64,000 nt of DNA from Gammaproteobacteria bacterium (GTDB lineage: Bacteria; Pseudomonadota; Gammaproteobacteria; Methylococcales; Methylomonadaceae). Numbering within the stretch: the stretch's first letter is position 1; each line of letters begins with the position of its first letter. The stretch lies in NCBI GenBank assembly GCA_024277935.1, contig JAJRUF010000133.1, positions 1 to 64,000 on the forward strand, in the 5' to 3' direction. Under the pieces are notes generated by a model, which did no database searches, was not told the origin of the DNA, and worked only from the letters and a program-made list of their open reading frames with translations. The position numbers and the translations under genes were made by a program. This document shows positions 18,901-27,477 of this stretch, one piece after another.

Positions 18901-19707
18901 ATGCTCAAAAAAATTAGCAATCATATAAAGGCTTTCCTGATGCTTATCAATACGATTTTTTAACTTATTGAATAAATCAGTGGTGTAATTTTCAAATTGA
19001 ACAGTTTTCTGTTTTTGCTCTTGCTCATTAGCATAAGAAAAAATGACCACAACCAAAAAACTAGCAACCAGAAGAGGAATAGCCACAGAATTTAACTTTG
19101 CTCCCCACTGCTCTCTCGGCTTTGCAAAAAAAACCAGAGTAATCGGTGCAAAAAGAATGATACCAATAGAATCACCTAGCCACCAAGTAAGCCAGTTAGT
19201 AAAAAATTGTTCACCTGAAATATAACCCGCCAGGAATAAGCCACTTACCCCGATACTTGCTCCTACAATACAGCTGAATGCCCCACCAAAACATAAAAGC
19301 TTACAAATCTGTTTAGGCGTTTGAAATGAATTAGGCTGTGACGATGATTTTGTAATTAAAAAATACCCAATAAGTGCCTGTAAAACAGCACCAAAACTAA
19401 TCATTGAAATTAATAAAGCAGAACTTAGAATAGTATGGGTATTGGTAGAATCAAAAACTACCCAGACATTAATAATAAAAGCCCCTATAAATATTCCAGG
19501 CCAAACATTACGTCCCCAGATTAAACATGCTGCCAAGGCAATACCCGCAGATGGCCAAATAGATGTTGCATCACTGACTTGATCGGTTAATAAGTCAGCT
19601 AAAAGGCCAAAAATAGCATAACTGATAGCAATAAAAAAATTTACAACTACAATTGACTCAGTTTGGTGGTTTTTTAAACTAGCATTTAAAGTAATTCTAT
19701 TTTTCAT
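15949..19707 (-). CDS. MASE1-CHASE-PAS-PAS-GGDEF-EAL cyclic-di-GMP enzyme
   Basis: A 1252-residue membrane sensor that makes or breaks cyclic-di-GMP. Order: MASE1 membrane domain with about eight helices (residues 20-225), periplasmic CHASE domain (about 240-460), another helix (about 505-525), a coiled coil (LEQINYILNKTNQALASTNKKLQ), two PAS/PAC units (about 565-810), GGDEF (about 815-975) and EAL (about 990-1240). RLGGDEF is intact with an RDGD inhibitory site five residues before it; the EAL side has EALIRW, IELTES, DDFGTGYSS and IAEGVE, so both activities look possible. The ATG at 19707 is used. Single gene; the ligand of CHASE is unknown. Confidence 0.92.
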   Translation of the reverse strand: MKNRITLNASLKNHQTESIVVVNFFIAISYAIFGLLADLLTDQVSDATSIWPSAGIALAACLIWGRNVWPGIFIGAFIINVWVVFDSTNTHTILSSALLISMISFGAVLQALIGYFLITKSSSQPNSFQTPKQICKLLCFGGAFSCIVGASIGVSGLFLAGYISGEQFFTNWLTWWLGDSIGIILFAPITLVFFAKPREQWGAKLNSVAIPLLVASFLVVVIFSYANEQEQKQKTVQFENYTTDLFNKLKNRIDKHQESLYMIANFFEHTQYVSRLQFREFTKRTLKLENDIQALAWVQYVGQSERQQFVQDVKDEGFNDFKIFDKQIPLTKVPQYKKYAVITYIEPLARNKKALGMNILSDSNVAETLSKAITIKDIVITPGIELIQGKSKGLGFVIYQPVYKNNRSLGEPVIKDHTPTGYVASVLYLEDLIKTTLTDLDRRKVFLSIYDQTISDKSQLLYSNQKEDISSKKNSFPQQISIADRQWAIYSSPVKPYSGKSRATWVVLLSVLILMTMFSAFLLALSGRSFIIKKSVDNKTKDLEQINYILNKTNQALASTNKKLQDSEFQFRKLVQTQSAIVWRYDLALGEFTFVSNEAENLLGYSNEQWFEKDFWINHIHSNDRQQARNYTLNAVKVSQKYDFEYRMLKKTGEIVWIKDMVNVVLDNGVASELVGVMIDISAQHKAEEDTRLAATTFETLEGITIADANSIVLKVNHAFTVITGYSEEESVGQHMSFLKSGHQDAAFYADLWKQLNEKGRFEGEIWNRRKNGEIFPEWITITAVKDHNDNVTHYVGIFSDITVKKASEDKIRSLAFYDPLTNLPNRRLLLDRIQQEIIEAKRTQYFGAIIFLDLDRFKLLNDSLGHHVGDELLVQVSQRLKSVLRDGDTASRLGGDEFVVLLPMQGETAESAADKAIFVAEKIRVLLNKPYVINNIEHTFSCSLGVAIFPEDSDEADAILQQADTAMYLSKEKGKNCISFYHSSMQEAADKRLLLENELRLAISNHQLHLFYQPQVDELGNIVSAEALIRWVHPEKGLISPADFIPIAEESSLILPVGKWVMNEACRQIHEWESLGITLDHIAINVSSRQFKQQDFVEEVSAAIIQHRIAANQLTIELTESIVADDINDTINKMNALKALGIKISIDDFGTGYSSLSYLKQLPLDQLKIDQSFVRDINIDSGDTIIVETIINMANNLGLNVIAEGVETKEQAHFLKEKGCKNYQGYYYGRPMPAEEFIAQRDMEINNRPVF

Positions 19708-20056
19708 AACCACCCAAGTAGATGATTAATAGACCTATCTACAAATAATACTAAATTCATATTCTAACTCTAGTTAATTAAAAAAAACCTCATATACCTC
19801 TAGAATTGTAGGGTAATATCACAAAATGTAAAGGGTAATTGCTCTAAAAATATAAGTAATTACTTACAAAATAATCGGGGACTTTATCACCCTTTTAACT
19901 TTTTCTTTTCGAAATTTTCTATGTCACCGTTAAGTGTTAAAAAGTTGAAGACACTGTTAAAAAGCCTTCTCCTGCTGAATACCCACACGGATGTGGGTAA
20001 GTAGCGAATTAGGCTGATTTCGGCCATCAATAAGGGAGTAATAGTGGTATAGCCAA
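19708..20056. other. Non-coding stretch with one hairpin
   Basis: AT-rich, between the cyclic-di-GMP sensor start and the end of the pigment cluster. It contains a clean hairpin at 19980-19999 (TACCCAC, six-base loop, GTGGGTA), 57 bases past the FAD gene's stop. No T-run follows on either strand, so it is not a clear terminator. Confidence 0.4.
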
Positions 20057-21565
20057 TCATTTCAATATTGCCCAAAGCTGAGATTGTTTCTCTACTGCCA
20101 AAACCTTTTGTGTTGCTTGCACCCCTGAAACACTAACGCCATAAACACCTCCACCGGGCGATGCCCAATGTCCGGCAAAGTAAAGCCCTTGAATGGGTGT
20201 TTGATTTTGTATTCGTGCGGGTCCTACTTGTGCGGGTGTTACATCCCAGCCGTAAGCTGAGCCTTGATGATTTTGCGTATAACGTTGCATAGTATCAGGA
20301 GAGCCCCCTTCTATATATAACAGATGGTTTTTTAAACCTGGAATTAATTTTTCTGCAATATCCAACATTGTCTGCATAATAATAGGTTTTTGTTGTTTCC
20401 ATTGTTCAGTAGCTTGATAAGGTAACAATGTGGTTAACATCATCACATGCTCGCCTGATGGTGCCAACTCGGGATCAACCAAAGAGGGAACTGTTAAACT
20501 TATCCAACTAATATCCCCCCCCTGAGTTCTGGAGTAATTTTTATCATGGTCATAGTCTTGGTAACAAAATGATTCATGCGCTATACCCATTGCTTTTATA
20601 TCTATATTTGTTGCAATATACACCACAAAAATTGATAAGGAATGTTGCATTTTTTTTGCACGCTGTAAATAACGTGGAGGAAAATATTGCTCACCTACCA
20701 TGTTATAAACTGTTTGTTTAAAGTCTGCGTTTGAAATCACTGTGTTGGTATTAAATTGTTGACCTTTAACCATGACACCGACTACTCGCCCATCCTCTAT
20801 AATGATTTTATCGACCTTAGAGCGGTATCTAATCTCTCCCTTATAATCTTCTAACCCTTTAACTAAGGTATTCGCTAATTGCTGAAACCCGCCTTTACAA
20901 TAATAAGAGCCATCCACCATATAACCCATTAACATAGTACTCCAGTAAACAAAGGAAACTTGAGAGGGGGGTAATCCTAAGTAAGGCCAATGGGTAGAAA
21001 ATACGGCAAGTAATTTTGGATCAGTTATAAATTTTGTAGCGACTTCAGCCAATGTAGATTTTCTATATTTGTATAAAGCGGGCATTAATTGTTGAACAGC
21101 ATTGTAATCAGCTTCTGTCATCATCTCCTCAGCTAAAGCAATTTCTTCTGCTAGCTGTAAACAAAGTTCTGTTAGGCTCTTTATTCCTTCTGCTTCTTTG
21201 GGAAATTGTTTAGATAATAGTGTAATAAAATCATTTATATTTTGTGGCAGACTCAGTTTTAAGCCTGGGTAATGAGCATCACTAAAAGGGTTAATATTAA
21301 TAAACTCAATATCATCTAAAACACCTATAGCCTGTAGTGTTTTATAAATAACTTGACCACCATTATAGCCACCTGGCCCACAGCCACTAATCAAATGTAC
21401 ACCTGAATCAAAGTGGTATTTTTTGCGTTTAAAGCCATGCGCATAGCCACCAGGTCTATCATGTGCTTCCAAAACCAACAAGGACTTACCTGCTTTGGCT
21501 AATAATGCGGCTGATGTAAGCCCACCAATCCCACTACCAATAACAATAACATCGTATTGCCTCAC
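20057..21565 (-). CDS. FAD-dependent oxidoreductase, CrtI/phytoene desaturase-like
   Basis: About 502 residues. The N-terminus holds the dinucleotide-binding motif VIGSGIGGLTSAALLAKAG, then the VLEAHDRPGGYAHGF block of CrtI/CrtISO-type flavoproteins; the C-terminus has GLYFAGHWASPGGGVYGVSVSG, the second FAD-binding motif. It may desaturate, isomerise or otherwise oxidise the polyene chain made by this cluster. The GTG at 21565 is chosen because it overlaps the thioesterase stop (GTGA) and gives the family's usual start (RQYDVIVIG); an ATG at 21592 is an alternative. It is the last gene of the coupled series. This family is not part of the classic enterobacterial aryl polyene set. Confidence 0.8.
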   Translation of the reverse strand: MRQYDVIVIGSGIGGLTSAALLAKAGKSLLVLEAHDRPGGYAHGFKRKKYHFDSGVHLISGCGPGGYNGGQVIYKTLQAIGVLDDIEFININPFSDAHYPGLKLSLPQNINDFITLLSKQFPKEAEGIKSLTELCLQLAEEIALAEEMMTEADYNAVQQLMPALYKYRKSTLAEVATKFITDPKLLAVFSTHWPYLGLPPSQVSFVYWSTMLMGYMVDGSYYCKGGFQQLANTLVKGLEDYKGEIRYRSKVDKIIIEDGRVVGVMVKGQQFNTNTVISNADFKQTVYNMVGEQYFPPRYLQRAKKMQHSLSIFVVYIATNIDIKAMGIAHESFCYQDYDHDKNYSRTQGGDISWISLTVPSLVDPELAPSGEHVMMLTTLLPYQATEQWKQQKPIIMQTMLDIAEKLIPGLKNHLLYIEGGSPDTMQRYTQNHQGSAYGWDVTPAQVGPARIQNQTPIQGLYFAGHWASPGGGVYGVSVSGVQATQKVLAVEKQSQLWAILK

Positions 21566-21984
21566 GGTTTTTCTAGCCCTAATTTTTCCCATAAAATAAC
21601 AGGAGATTCGTAACACATTTCTTCAGTCGCCATATCAACGGCAACTTGACAGGTATAGCCTCGGGTTAATCGGGTGCCTGATACTTTATCAACGATTTTA
21701 TAATTAATTTTTAAACGGTTTTCCCATTCACTCATCTCGGCATAAACCATAATTTTCTGCCCAAATTTCGCAGGTCTTGCATAACGAATACGAATATCAA
21801 TAACAGGCCAAGTGTAGCCGGAATCTCGCATTTGCATATAGTTATAATTAATTTTATCCAGCAATACGCAACGCGCCACTTCAAAATATTTTACATAATG
21901 GCCATGCCAAACAATTTCCATTAAATCGACATCAAAAAATGGCACTTCAATTTCAACTTCACAGGCTGCAATAGCTTCACTCAT
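21562..21984 (-). CDS. 4-hydroxybenzoyl-CoA thioesterase-like hotdog protein
   Basis: A 140-residue hotdog-fold thioesterase (4HBT/YbgC type). VPFFDVDLMEIVWHGHYVKYFEVAR carries the family aspartate and the HGxYxxxFE signature. In aryl polyene clusters a protein of this type probably hydrolyses acyl-ACP or acyl-CoA intermediates. It overlaps the ammonia-lyase gene upstream (eight bases) and the FAD oxidoreductase downstream (four bases), indicating translational coupling. Confidence 0.85.
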   Translation of the reverse strand: MSEAIAACEVEIEVPFFDVDLMEIVWHGHYVKYFEVARCVLLDKINYNYMQMRDSGYTWPVIDIRIRYARPAKFGQKIMVYAEMSEWENRLKINYKIVDKVSGTRLTRGYTCQVAVDMATEEMCYESPVILWEKLGLEKP

Positions 21985-23506
21985 AAAGACTCCAGTGTCT
22001 TTCTCGAATTAATTGCAAAACCAACCTTAACTCCTGCTCCATAGCTCTATCCGTTATTAAAGGCTCAACTTTTTCCCTTATTTGAGTGACTGTTATTTGT
22101 AAATCAGGGCTTAATAATTGTTGCTTAGCTCTCAGCTCCACACCTTGAACAACAGCCAATAACAGAGCGGATGCAACCTGTTCTGTTAATTCTAGAACTC
22201 TAATACAATCTCTTGCAGCAATAGTCCCCATACTGACTTTATCTTGGTTATGACACTCGGTTGAGCGTGAAAAAACACTGGCTGGCATAGTGTTTTTTAA
22301 AGCTTCTGCTGTCCAGGCTGATACCGCTATTTGTACGGCCTTAAAGCCATGATTTAGCATTGCCTGCTCTGCCTGTGCTCCTGATAGGTTAGCCGGCAAG
22401 CCATGATTAAACTTAGGATCCATCAATTGTGCCATTTGCCTATCCATCAGGTCAGCTAAATTTGCAATCACTATTTTCATGCTATCCATAGCAAAAGCAA
22501 TATGCCCTCCATAAAAGTGCCCCCCATGCAAAACATGTTCACCTTCTGCATCAATGATTGGATTATCATTAGCACTGTTTAATTCATTCTCAATAAATTG
22601 CTTACACCAAGGTAGAGTATCTTCTAGCACGCCAATAATATGAGGTGCACAGCGTAACGAATACCGGTCTTGTAACCGGCTATCATTACGAGGGGCTGCG
22701 GCTGATAATTGCAAATCAAGCCGTATTCTCTGGGCTACTTTTATCTGTCCATTATGTGGTTTAACTGAAAATAATTTCTGATCAAAATGGTAGGCATTTC
22801 CCTTGAGAGCAACCGAGGCTAAACTGCTAATACGAGTACATAACTGAGATAAATACGCCGCCCGTTGATAAGCTAAACAAGCAACGGCGGTCATGACCGC
22901 CGTACCATTCATAATCGCTAAACCTTCTTTAGGTTTTAACACCAAAGGACTTATCTGTAATTGCTTAAAAACATCGGCAGTTGCCTGGACTTTTCCCTGA
23001 TAAAGCACCTCTCTTTCACCCGCCAAGACCGCAGCTAAATAAGATAAGGGGGTTAAATCGCCACTGGCTCCAACTGAACCCTCTTCTGGGATTAATGGCA
23101 AAATATCTTGCTGTATTAATCCTGTTATTTGTTGTAATAATAAATAACGTACTCCAGAAAAACCTTGTGCCAGGCTATTTAACCGCACCAGCATAATCGC
23201 GCGTGTTTGTTCGCTAGCAAAATGTTTGCCTAAGCCACACCCATGAAAAGTATAAAGGTGTTTAGGTAGTTCTGCTACATTTTGCAATGGAATGGAGACA
23301 GTGCAAGAGTCACCATAACCTGTCGTTACGCCATAGACACAGCCCTCTTCTTGAAGGAGTGTATCTATAAAGTGAGCACCCTTATCAATTCTCCTTATAA
23401 ACGTTGTTTCATTACTTAAAGCAAGTGTTTGCTTTTGTTCGGCAACGGCACAAATATCTTCAATACTCAATAGTTGACCATCAACTATTACTGTCTGTTT
23501 ACTCAT
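21977..23506 (-). CDS. Aromatic amino acid ammonia-lyase (HAL/TAL-like)
   Basis: A 509-residue member of the histidine/tyrosine/phenylalanine ammonia-lyase family. The Ala-Ser-Gly triplet that cyclises to the MIO cofactor is intact in GSVGASGDLTPLSYLA (about residue 150), and the active-site Tyr loop (YGVTTGYGDS) is present. In aryl polyene and flexirubin-type clusters such enzymes are thought to supply a cinnamate/coumarate-type aromatic starter from tyrosine or phenylalanine; the substrate here is inferred from the cluster, and no histidine-utilisation genes are near. Overlaps its neighbours on both sides. Confidence 0.88.
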   Translation of the reverse strand: MSKQTVIVDGQLLSIEDICAVAEQKQTLALSNETTFIRRIDKGAHFIDTLLQEEGCVYGVTTGYGDSCTVSIPLQNVAELPKHLYTFHGCGLGKHFASEQTRAIMLVRLNSLAQGFSGVRYLLLQQITGLIQQDILPLIPEEGSVGASGDLTPLSYLAAVLAGEREVLYQGKVQATADVFKQLQISPLVLKPKEGLAIMNGTAVMTAVACLAYQRAAYLSQLCTRISSLASVALKGNAYHFDQKLFSVKPHNGQIKVAQRIRLDLQLSAAAPRNDSRLQDRYSLRCAPHIIGVLEDTLPWCKQFIENELNSANDNPIIDAEGEHVLHGGHFYGGHIAFAMDSMKIVIANLADLMDRQMAQLMDPKFNHGLPANLSGAQAEQAMLNHGFKAVQIAVSAWTAEALKNTMPASVFSRSTECHNQDKVSMGTIAARDCIRVLELTEQVASALLLAVVQGVELRAKQQLLSPDLQITVTQIREKVEPLITDRAMEQELRLVLQLIRERHWSLYE

Positions 23507-24422
23507 CGTTTAGTTGCCAAAAATCATAAAAATTAAACCATTGTAAAGGTGCTTTGACACAATAATATTGTAGTCTTTCTGCATATTTTTCAATGCATTG
23601 CTGTATTGTGGCTGTTCGTTGTTTTCTTGGAATATTAAAACCATCACTAAAATGATCAAAATAAACAACCTGCTTACTCTGTTCTTTTAAGCAAAATAAA
23701 GTGAACACAGGGCATTTTAACAGTAATGCCAAAATAAAAGGGCCTTGTGGAAATAATGCTGGATGTCCTAAAAAATCAGCTTGAGCAACACGACCTTTAG
23801 TCCCAACAGGCGTTCGGTCAGCTGCAACAATAACTAACTCCCCGGCTGTTATTTTTTCATCTAATAGCATGGCTGTTGAAGCATTAACGCTAGTCACCTG
23901 AATTAAATTGACAGTTTCAGCACCGGCATATTTATTTAATACCTTATTAAATTTCTCAGTATGTTGAGTATGTACTAAGACATTGATAGTAATATTTTTG
24001 CGTAGTTTAGCAATCACTCTACAAACTTCTAAATTTCCTAAATGCGAACCTAAAAGAAATACGCCCTGCCCTGCTTCCAGGTGTTTTATAACGGACTCAC
24101 GCCCATGCGTTTCAACCTCATCCAACGTTAAACTACCACTCCAGGCTGCTAATTTATCAATTAAAGCATTGGCAAAACTAATAAAGTGGTGATAACTTCC
24201 AGCCCTTCCTGTTTTAATATCTAAATGCTGGTTAAAATTAGAAACTCTTGCTAAATATTGTTGGCTAGCCTCTCGACCTTTAGTATTTATCAGCCAATAA
24301 TAGCTTACAACGGGATAAAGAAACACCTGTAAAACTCTACGACCAAAAATCAAGTATATTTTTAACAGCAACCCCATACCCCAGACAATGCCATCCTCTT
24401 CAATTTTTGACCAATGACTCAC
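23499..24422 (-). CDS. LpxL/HtrB-like lysophospholipid acyltransferase
   Basis: A 307-residue acyltransferase of the lipid A lauroyl/myristoyl transferase type. Membrane segment near residues 15-45; LLGSHLGNLEVCR supplies the catalytic His-x4-Glu motif. Aryl polyene clusters usually encode one such enzyme, thought to attach the pigment or a fatty acid to the lipid anchor. It overlaps the ammonia-lyase gene by eight bases and the glycosyltransferase by four (ATGA). Confidence 0.85.
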   Translation of the reverse strand: MSHWSKIEEDGIVWGMGLLLKIYLIFGRRVLQVFLYPVVSYYWLINTKGREASQQYLARVSNFNQHLDIKTGRAGSYHHFISFANALIDKLAAWSGSLTLDEVETHGRESVIKHLEAGQGVFLLGSHLGNLEVCRVIAKLRKNITINVLVHTQHTEKFNKVLNKYAGAETVNLIQVTSVNASTAMLLDEKITAGELVIVAADRTPVGTKGRVAQADFLGHPALFPQGPFILALLLKCPVFTLFCLKEQSKQVVYFDHFSDGFNIPRKQRTATIQQCIEKYAERLQYYCVKAPLQWFNFYDFWQLNDE

Positions 24423-25153
24423 TTTAGTTTCCTTATTAGCAATAATGGCGATCGCATTAACATGCCAAAAAATAATTGGCTATGTTTTTTAGTAATTAAA
24501 ATATTATCTTGTAACATTTTAAAGTGTGAGACCCCATCTATAGGATATTGTACTGCCGTTGGAATATTAACGACATCCAACCCTTGCCAATACAGGCGTA
24601 CAACTATCTCCACATCAAAATTCATCGCTTGCCCTAACCTTGTCTTTTTTAATAACTCATTAACGGCAGGCAAAGGATAACAGCGATAACCACAAAGCCC
24701 ATCTTTAATAGCAAAAGAAAGGGTATGAATCCAAATCCAAAAGTTAGTAATTTTTCGCCCATATAATCTTTTTTTAGGGACAGATTGATCAAAAACAGGT
24801 TGCCCTAAAATTAACCGCTCAGGATATTGCTCACTTGCAGCAATAAACCGCTCTATATCCTTTACCTGATGCTGGCCATCTGCATCAATTTGAATAGCAT
24901 GGCTATACCCTTGCTTAAAGGCTAAATTAAATCCATCAATAACTGCTGCACCTTTACCGCCATTTTCTTTTCTTTCTAGCAAGCTTAACCATTGACTTTC
25001 TTGCTCCGCAATTTGTTGTAATACAGCCGAACACTCTGGCGAACTGCCATCATTGACTAGAAAGCAATATAGACCTTTAAGTTTAAGCTGTTCAACCACT
25101 CTAGTAATAGCATGATGATGGTTGTAAACGGGGATAATAACGCAAATTTTCAC
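24419..25153 (-). CDS. Family 2 glycosyltransferase
   Basis: A 244-residue GT-A enzyme. VIIPVYNHHHAITRVVEQL opens the nucleotide-sugar fold; LVNDGSS and QIDADGQHQ (the DxD metal site) follow; a C-terminal hydrophobic stretch may touch the membrane. Related to dolichol-phosphate-mannose synthase-like transferases found in aryl polyene clusters, where it probably glycosylates the lipid carrier. Coupled to both neighbours by ATGA overlaps. Confidence 0.85.
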   Translation of the reverse strand: MKICVIIPVYNHHHAITRVVEQLKLKGLYCFLVNDGSSPECSAVLQQIAEQESQWLSLLERKENGGKGAAVIDGFNLAFKQGYSHAIQIDADGQHQVKDIERFIAASEQYPERLILGQPVFDQSVPKKRLYGRKITNFWIWIHTLSFAIKDGLCGYRCYPLPAVNELLKKTRLGQAMNFDVEIVVRLYWQGLDVVNIPTAVQYPIDGVSHFKMLQDNILITKKHSQLFFGMLMRSPLLLIRKLK

Positions 25154-26853
25154 GGACTTTCTCCATAGACCATTCGGCCAGAACTGTGTGAATATGAGCC
25201 TGAGGTTATTTCAAAATATAACTTTCCAGTCTCAGCTTTCCAGCTTAAATGAATGTCGACAAGCATATTTGGCTCAATAATTTTTTTGAATTTAACCACT
25301 TCCATACGCAAAAAAGGAAGGCTAATATTAAAAAACATTTTAGCCAGTTGTTCAGCCCAAGCTAACTGAGTAACACCAGGAAGTATAGGCTGTTCAGGAA
25401 AATGACCGTCAAAATACAGTAAACCAGGCGAAACGCGACATTGTAATACAATATTTTGATCTTGATAATTGCAAGATAGAATTTGAGGGGAATAAAATGG
25501 ATCTAATGACAATAATTGAATCAGTAATTGTTGATTTATTTTACCTTGAGATGTTAATGGTAAAGTATTTATAAATAACCATTTTTTAGGTAAAACAACC
25601 GTCTCAAAGCGGCTCATTAATTGTTTTCTTAGCTGCCTAATAAAATTAGTCCGTCCCTGTTGTTGCAGAAACGCTTCACCCTTGAGTGTTAATACTAAAA
25701 CGACTGCAACTTTATCTCTTTTAGCTACTATTAATAAGCTATAGCATTGCTCTATCCACTTTACAGCTGTTAATGCAGACTCAAGTTCATCCAAGGATAA
25801 GCGTTTTTCTTCAATTTTCACAATCCGATCTAGCCGCCCTAATAATTCAAACTGCTTATTTTTTAATAATTTAAGCTTATCATCCATCTTATATGGTTTT
25901 TCCCCTGCTAAATAAGCTGAAGATAAATAATGGTCGCCTAATTGATCTATTGAAATATCAATACCATCAAATGTTGTCCATAAAGCATTTTCAATACTTT
26001 GTCGCCAGGCCATCCCACCCGTTTCAGAGCTGCCATATATTTCTAACACTTTATGCTGGCTGTTTAGATAGATTTGTTCTGCAGTTACTATAGGTAGAAC
26101 ACCGCCTGAACTAAACAGTGCTTTAAGCTGGCTTAACTGCCTCCAAGGCGTTAGCTCATCTAGTCGTTTTAACTGAGCAGGGCTTGCAACCCAATAAGCT
26201 GAAATATTATCAGCTACTTTTAATAAAGGCTCAGGGCTAAGAAACATTTCGCTATAAAAACATCGTCCCACCACTAATGGCCATAAAACACGAAATAATA
26301 AGCCGTAGATATGTTGATGGCTTACCGTCGCTAATACTTGGGCATTACCTAATAACTCTCCCCAACAACTTTCCAACAGATCTATTTCAGTTTGTAATTG
26401 CTGTAATGTTTTATGGATTGTTTTTGCCTGACCCGTTGATCCTGAGGTAAAAATAGTAAACCCAGCCTTATTTAAATCTAATGGTTTTAATTTAAATTCA
26501 TCTACCTTATTTGACTCTATAACTGTTTCAGAACCATTCCAGTCACCCAGTAATACACAACCTTGTAAAGTTAATTGTTTTGCAATTTCCGGTTTATTAT
26601 TAGCCGCAATCCAGACCTTTTTATCACAATGCAACAAGGCAAATAAACTTACGCAGAAGGGGTAAGCCTGTTCATAATAAAGAGCAAATGTATGTTGTTT
26701 TAATTGACAAAAACTAGCCGCTAATTGTTGTACATCGGCATAAAATCGAGCCTGACTAATATAGTCTCCTTGATAAAAAGCGACTTTGTTTTTTGTATTC
26801 GGATATCGTGTTTTTTCAAAAAGCAGAGCTAAATTCTTTTGCTTGGGAATCAT
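25150..26853 (-). CDS. AMP-dependent acyl/aryl ligase fused to a FabZ-like dehydratase
   Basis: A 567-residue fusion. Residues about 1-440 are an adenylate-forming ligase: the AMP-binding loop FTIFTSGSTGQAKTI, EIYGSSETGG, and the hinge/C-terminal LLGRLDRIVKIEEKRLSLDELE. It should activate the aromatic starter acid and load it on an ACP. Residues about 450-560 are a hotdog dehydratase with the FabZ-type GHFPEQPILPGV motif. In many aryl polyene clusters these are two proteins (ApeH and ApeI types); here they share one frame. Start ATG at 26853. Confidence 0.85.
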   Translation of the reverse strand: MIPKQKNLALLFEKTRYPNTKNKVAFYQGDYISQARFYADVQQLAASFCQLKQHTFALYYEQAYPFCVSLFALLHCDKKVWIAANNKPEIAKQLTLQGCVLLGDWNGSETVIESNKVDEFKLKPLDLNKAGFTIFTSGSTGQAKTIHKTLQQLQTEIDLLESCWGELLGNAQVLATVSHQHIYGLLFRVLWPLVVGRCFYSEMFLSPEPLLKVADNISAYWVASPAQLKRLDELTPWRQLSQLKALFSSGGVLPIVTAEQIYLNSQHKVLEIYGSSETGGMAWRQSIENALWTTFDGIDISIDQLGDHYLSSAYLAGEKPYKMDDKLKLLKNKQFELLGRLDRIVKIEEKRLSLDELESALTAVKWIEQCYSLLIVAKRDKVAVVLVLTLKGEAFLQQQGRTNFIRQLRKQLMSRFETVVLPKKWLFINTLPLTSQGKINQQLLIQLLSLDPFYSPQILSCNYQDQNIVLQCRVSPGLLYFDGHFPEQPILPGVTQLAWAEQLAKMFFNISLPFLRMEVVKFKKIIEPNMLVDIHLSWKAETGKLYFEITSGSYSHSSGRMVYGESP

Positions 26854-26886
26854 ATTTCAGCAAATTACAGTTAATAATTATAATGG

Positions 26887-26954
26887 GTAGGATGTGCTGA
26901 GGAACGAAGCGCATCTTTTGCAATTGATGCGCTTCGTTCCTCAGCACATCCTAC
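26887..26954. repeat. Perfect palindromic repeat, family A copy 4, inside the pigment operon
   Basis: Arms of 29 bases (gtaggatgtgctgaggaacg and onward) are exact reverse complements around a ttttgcaatt loop. It fills most of the 112-base gap between the ACP stop at 26966 and the ligase start at 26853, the only large gap in an otherwise overlapping series apart from 28238-28327. Confidence 0.85.
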
Positions 26955-26965
26955 ATCAACTTACT

Positions 26966-27214
26966 TCACTTATTGCTTATTTTATAAACAGCTTCAACTA
27001 CATCATTAATTGTTCGGGCATTTTTAAAATCTTCAGGCCTTACCGCTTTACCCGTTATCTCTTTCAGCTTTACAATCATATCTACCGCATCAATACTGTC
27101 AAAATCTAATTCTTCACTTAATCGAGCTTCCAGAGTTACCAGTTCGGGCTCAATTTCAAACATTTCCAGCATAATGTCTTTTATAAGTAGCAAAATATCT
27201 TCACGACTGGTCAT
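26966..27214 (-). CDS. Acyl carrier protein (second of pair)
   Basis: An 82-residue ACP. ELDFDSIDAVDMIVKL has the serine that would receive the 4'-phosphopantetheine arm, in an acidic four-helix setting. One of two tandem ACPs, as is usual for aryl polyene synthesis, where growing chain and starter may use different carriers. Its ATG overlaps the first ACP's stop. Confidence 0.9.
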   Translation of the reverse strand: MTSREDILLLIKDIMLEMFEIEPELVTLEARLSEELDFDSIDAVDMIVKLKEITGKAVRPEDFKNARTINDVVEAVYKISNK

Positions 27215-27477
27215 ACTTTCCTCATTTGTTCAGATTCAATAAATTGAGCCAAGGAAGCGACTGATGCAAAAATATTAACCACATCATCTTTGTCTTGATC
27301 AATCCGAACATCATATTTTTTCCTAATGGCTAAGCCTAATTCAAGCGCATCAATAGAGTCTAGCCCAAGCCCTTCATTAAACAATGCTTCTTCACTATTT
27401 ATATCTTCAATACTCAAATCTTCTAAATCTAAACAATCAATAATTAATTGTTTTAATTCATTTTCCATATTACTCAT
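27211..27477 (-). CDS. Acyl carrier protein (first of pair)
   Basis: An 88-residue ACP with the phosphopantetheine serine in GLGLDSIDALELGLAI. The ATG at 27477 is chosen because the family begins there (MENELKQLIIDCLDLEDL); the longer upstream reading of this frame is antisense to conserved acyltransferase codons in another frame. The start overlaps the end of the full-length acyltransferase frame by eight bases, which supports that frame having been translated through to here. Confidence 0.9.
   Translation of the reverse strand: MSNMENELKQLIIDCLDLEDLSIEDINSEEALFNEGLGLDSIDALELGLAIRKKYDVRIDQDKDDVVNIFASVASLAQFIESEQMRKV

Noticed and set aside
19887-20075. 62-codon minus-strand frame after the FAD gene
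   Set aside because: It overlaps the FAD gene end, has no ribosome site or recognisable content, and covers a hairpin.
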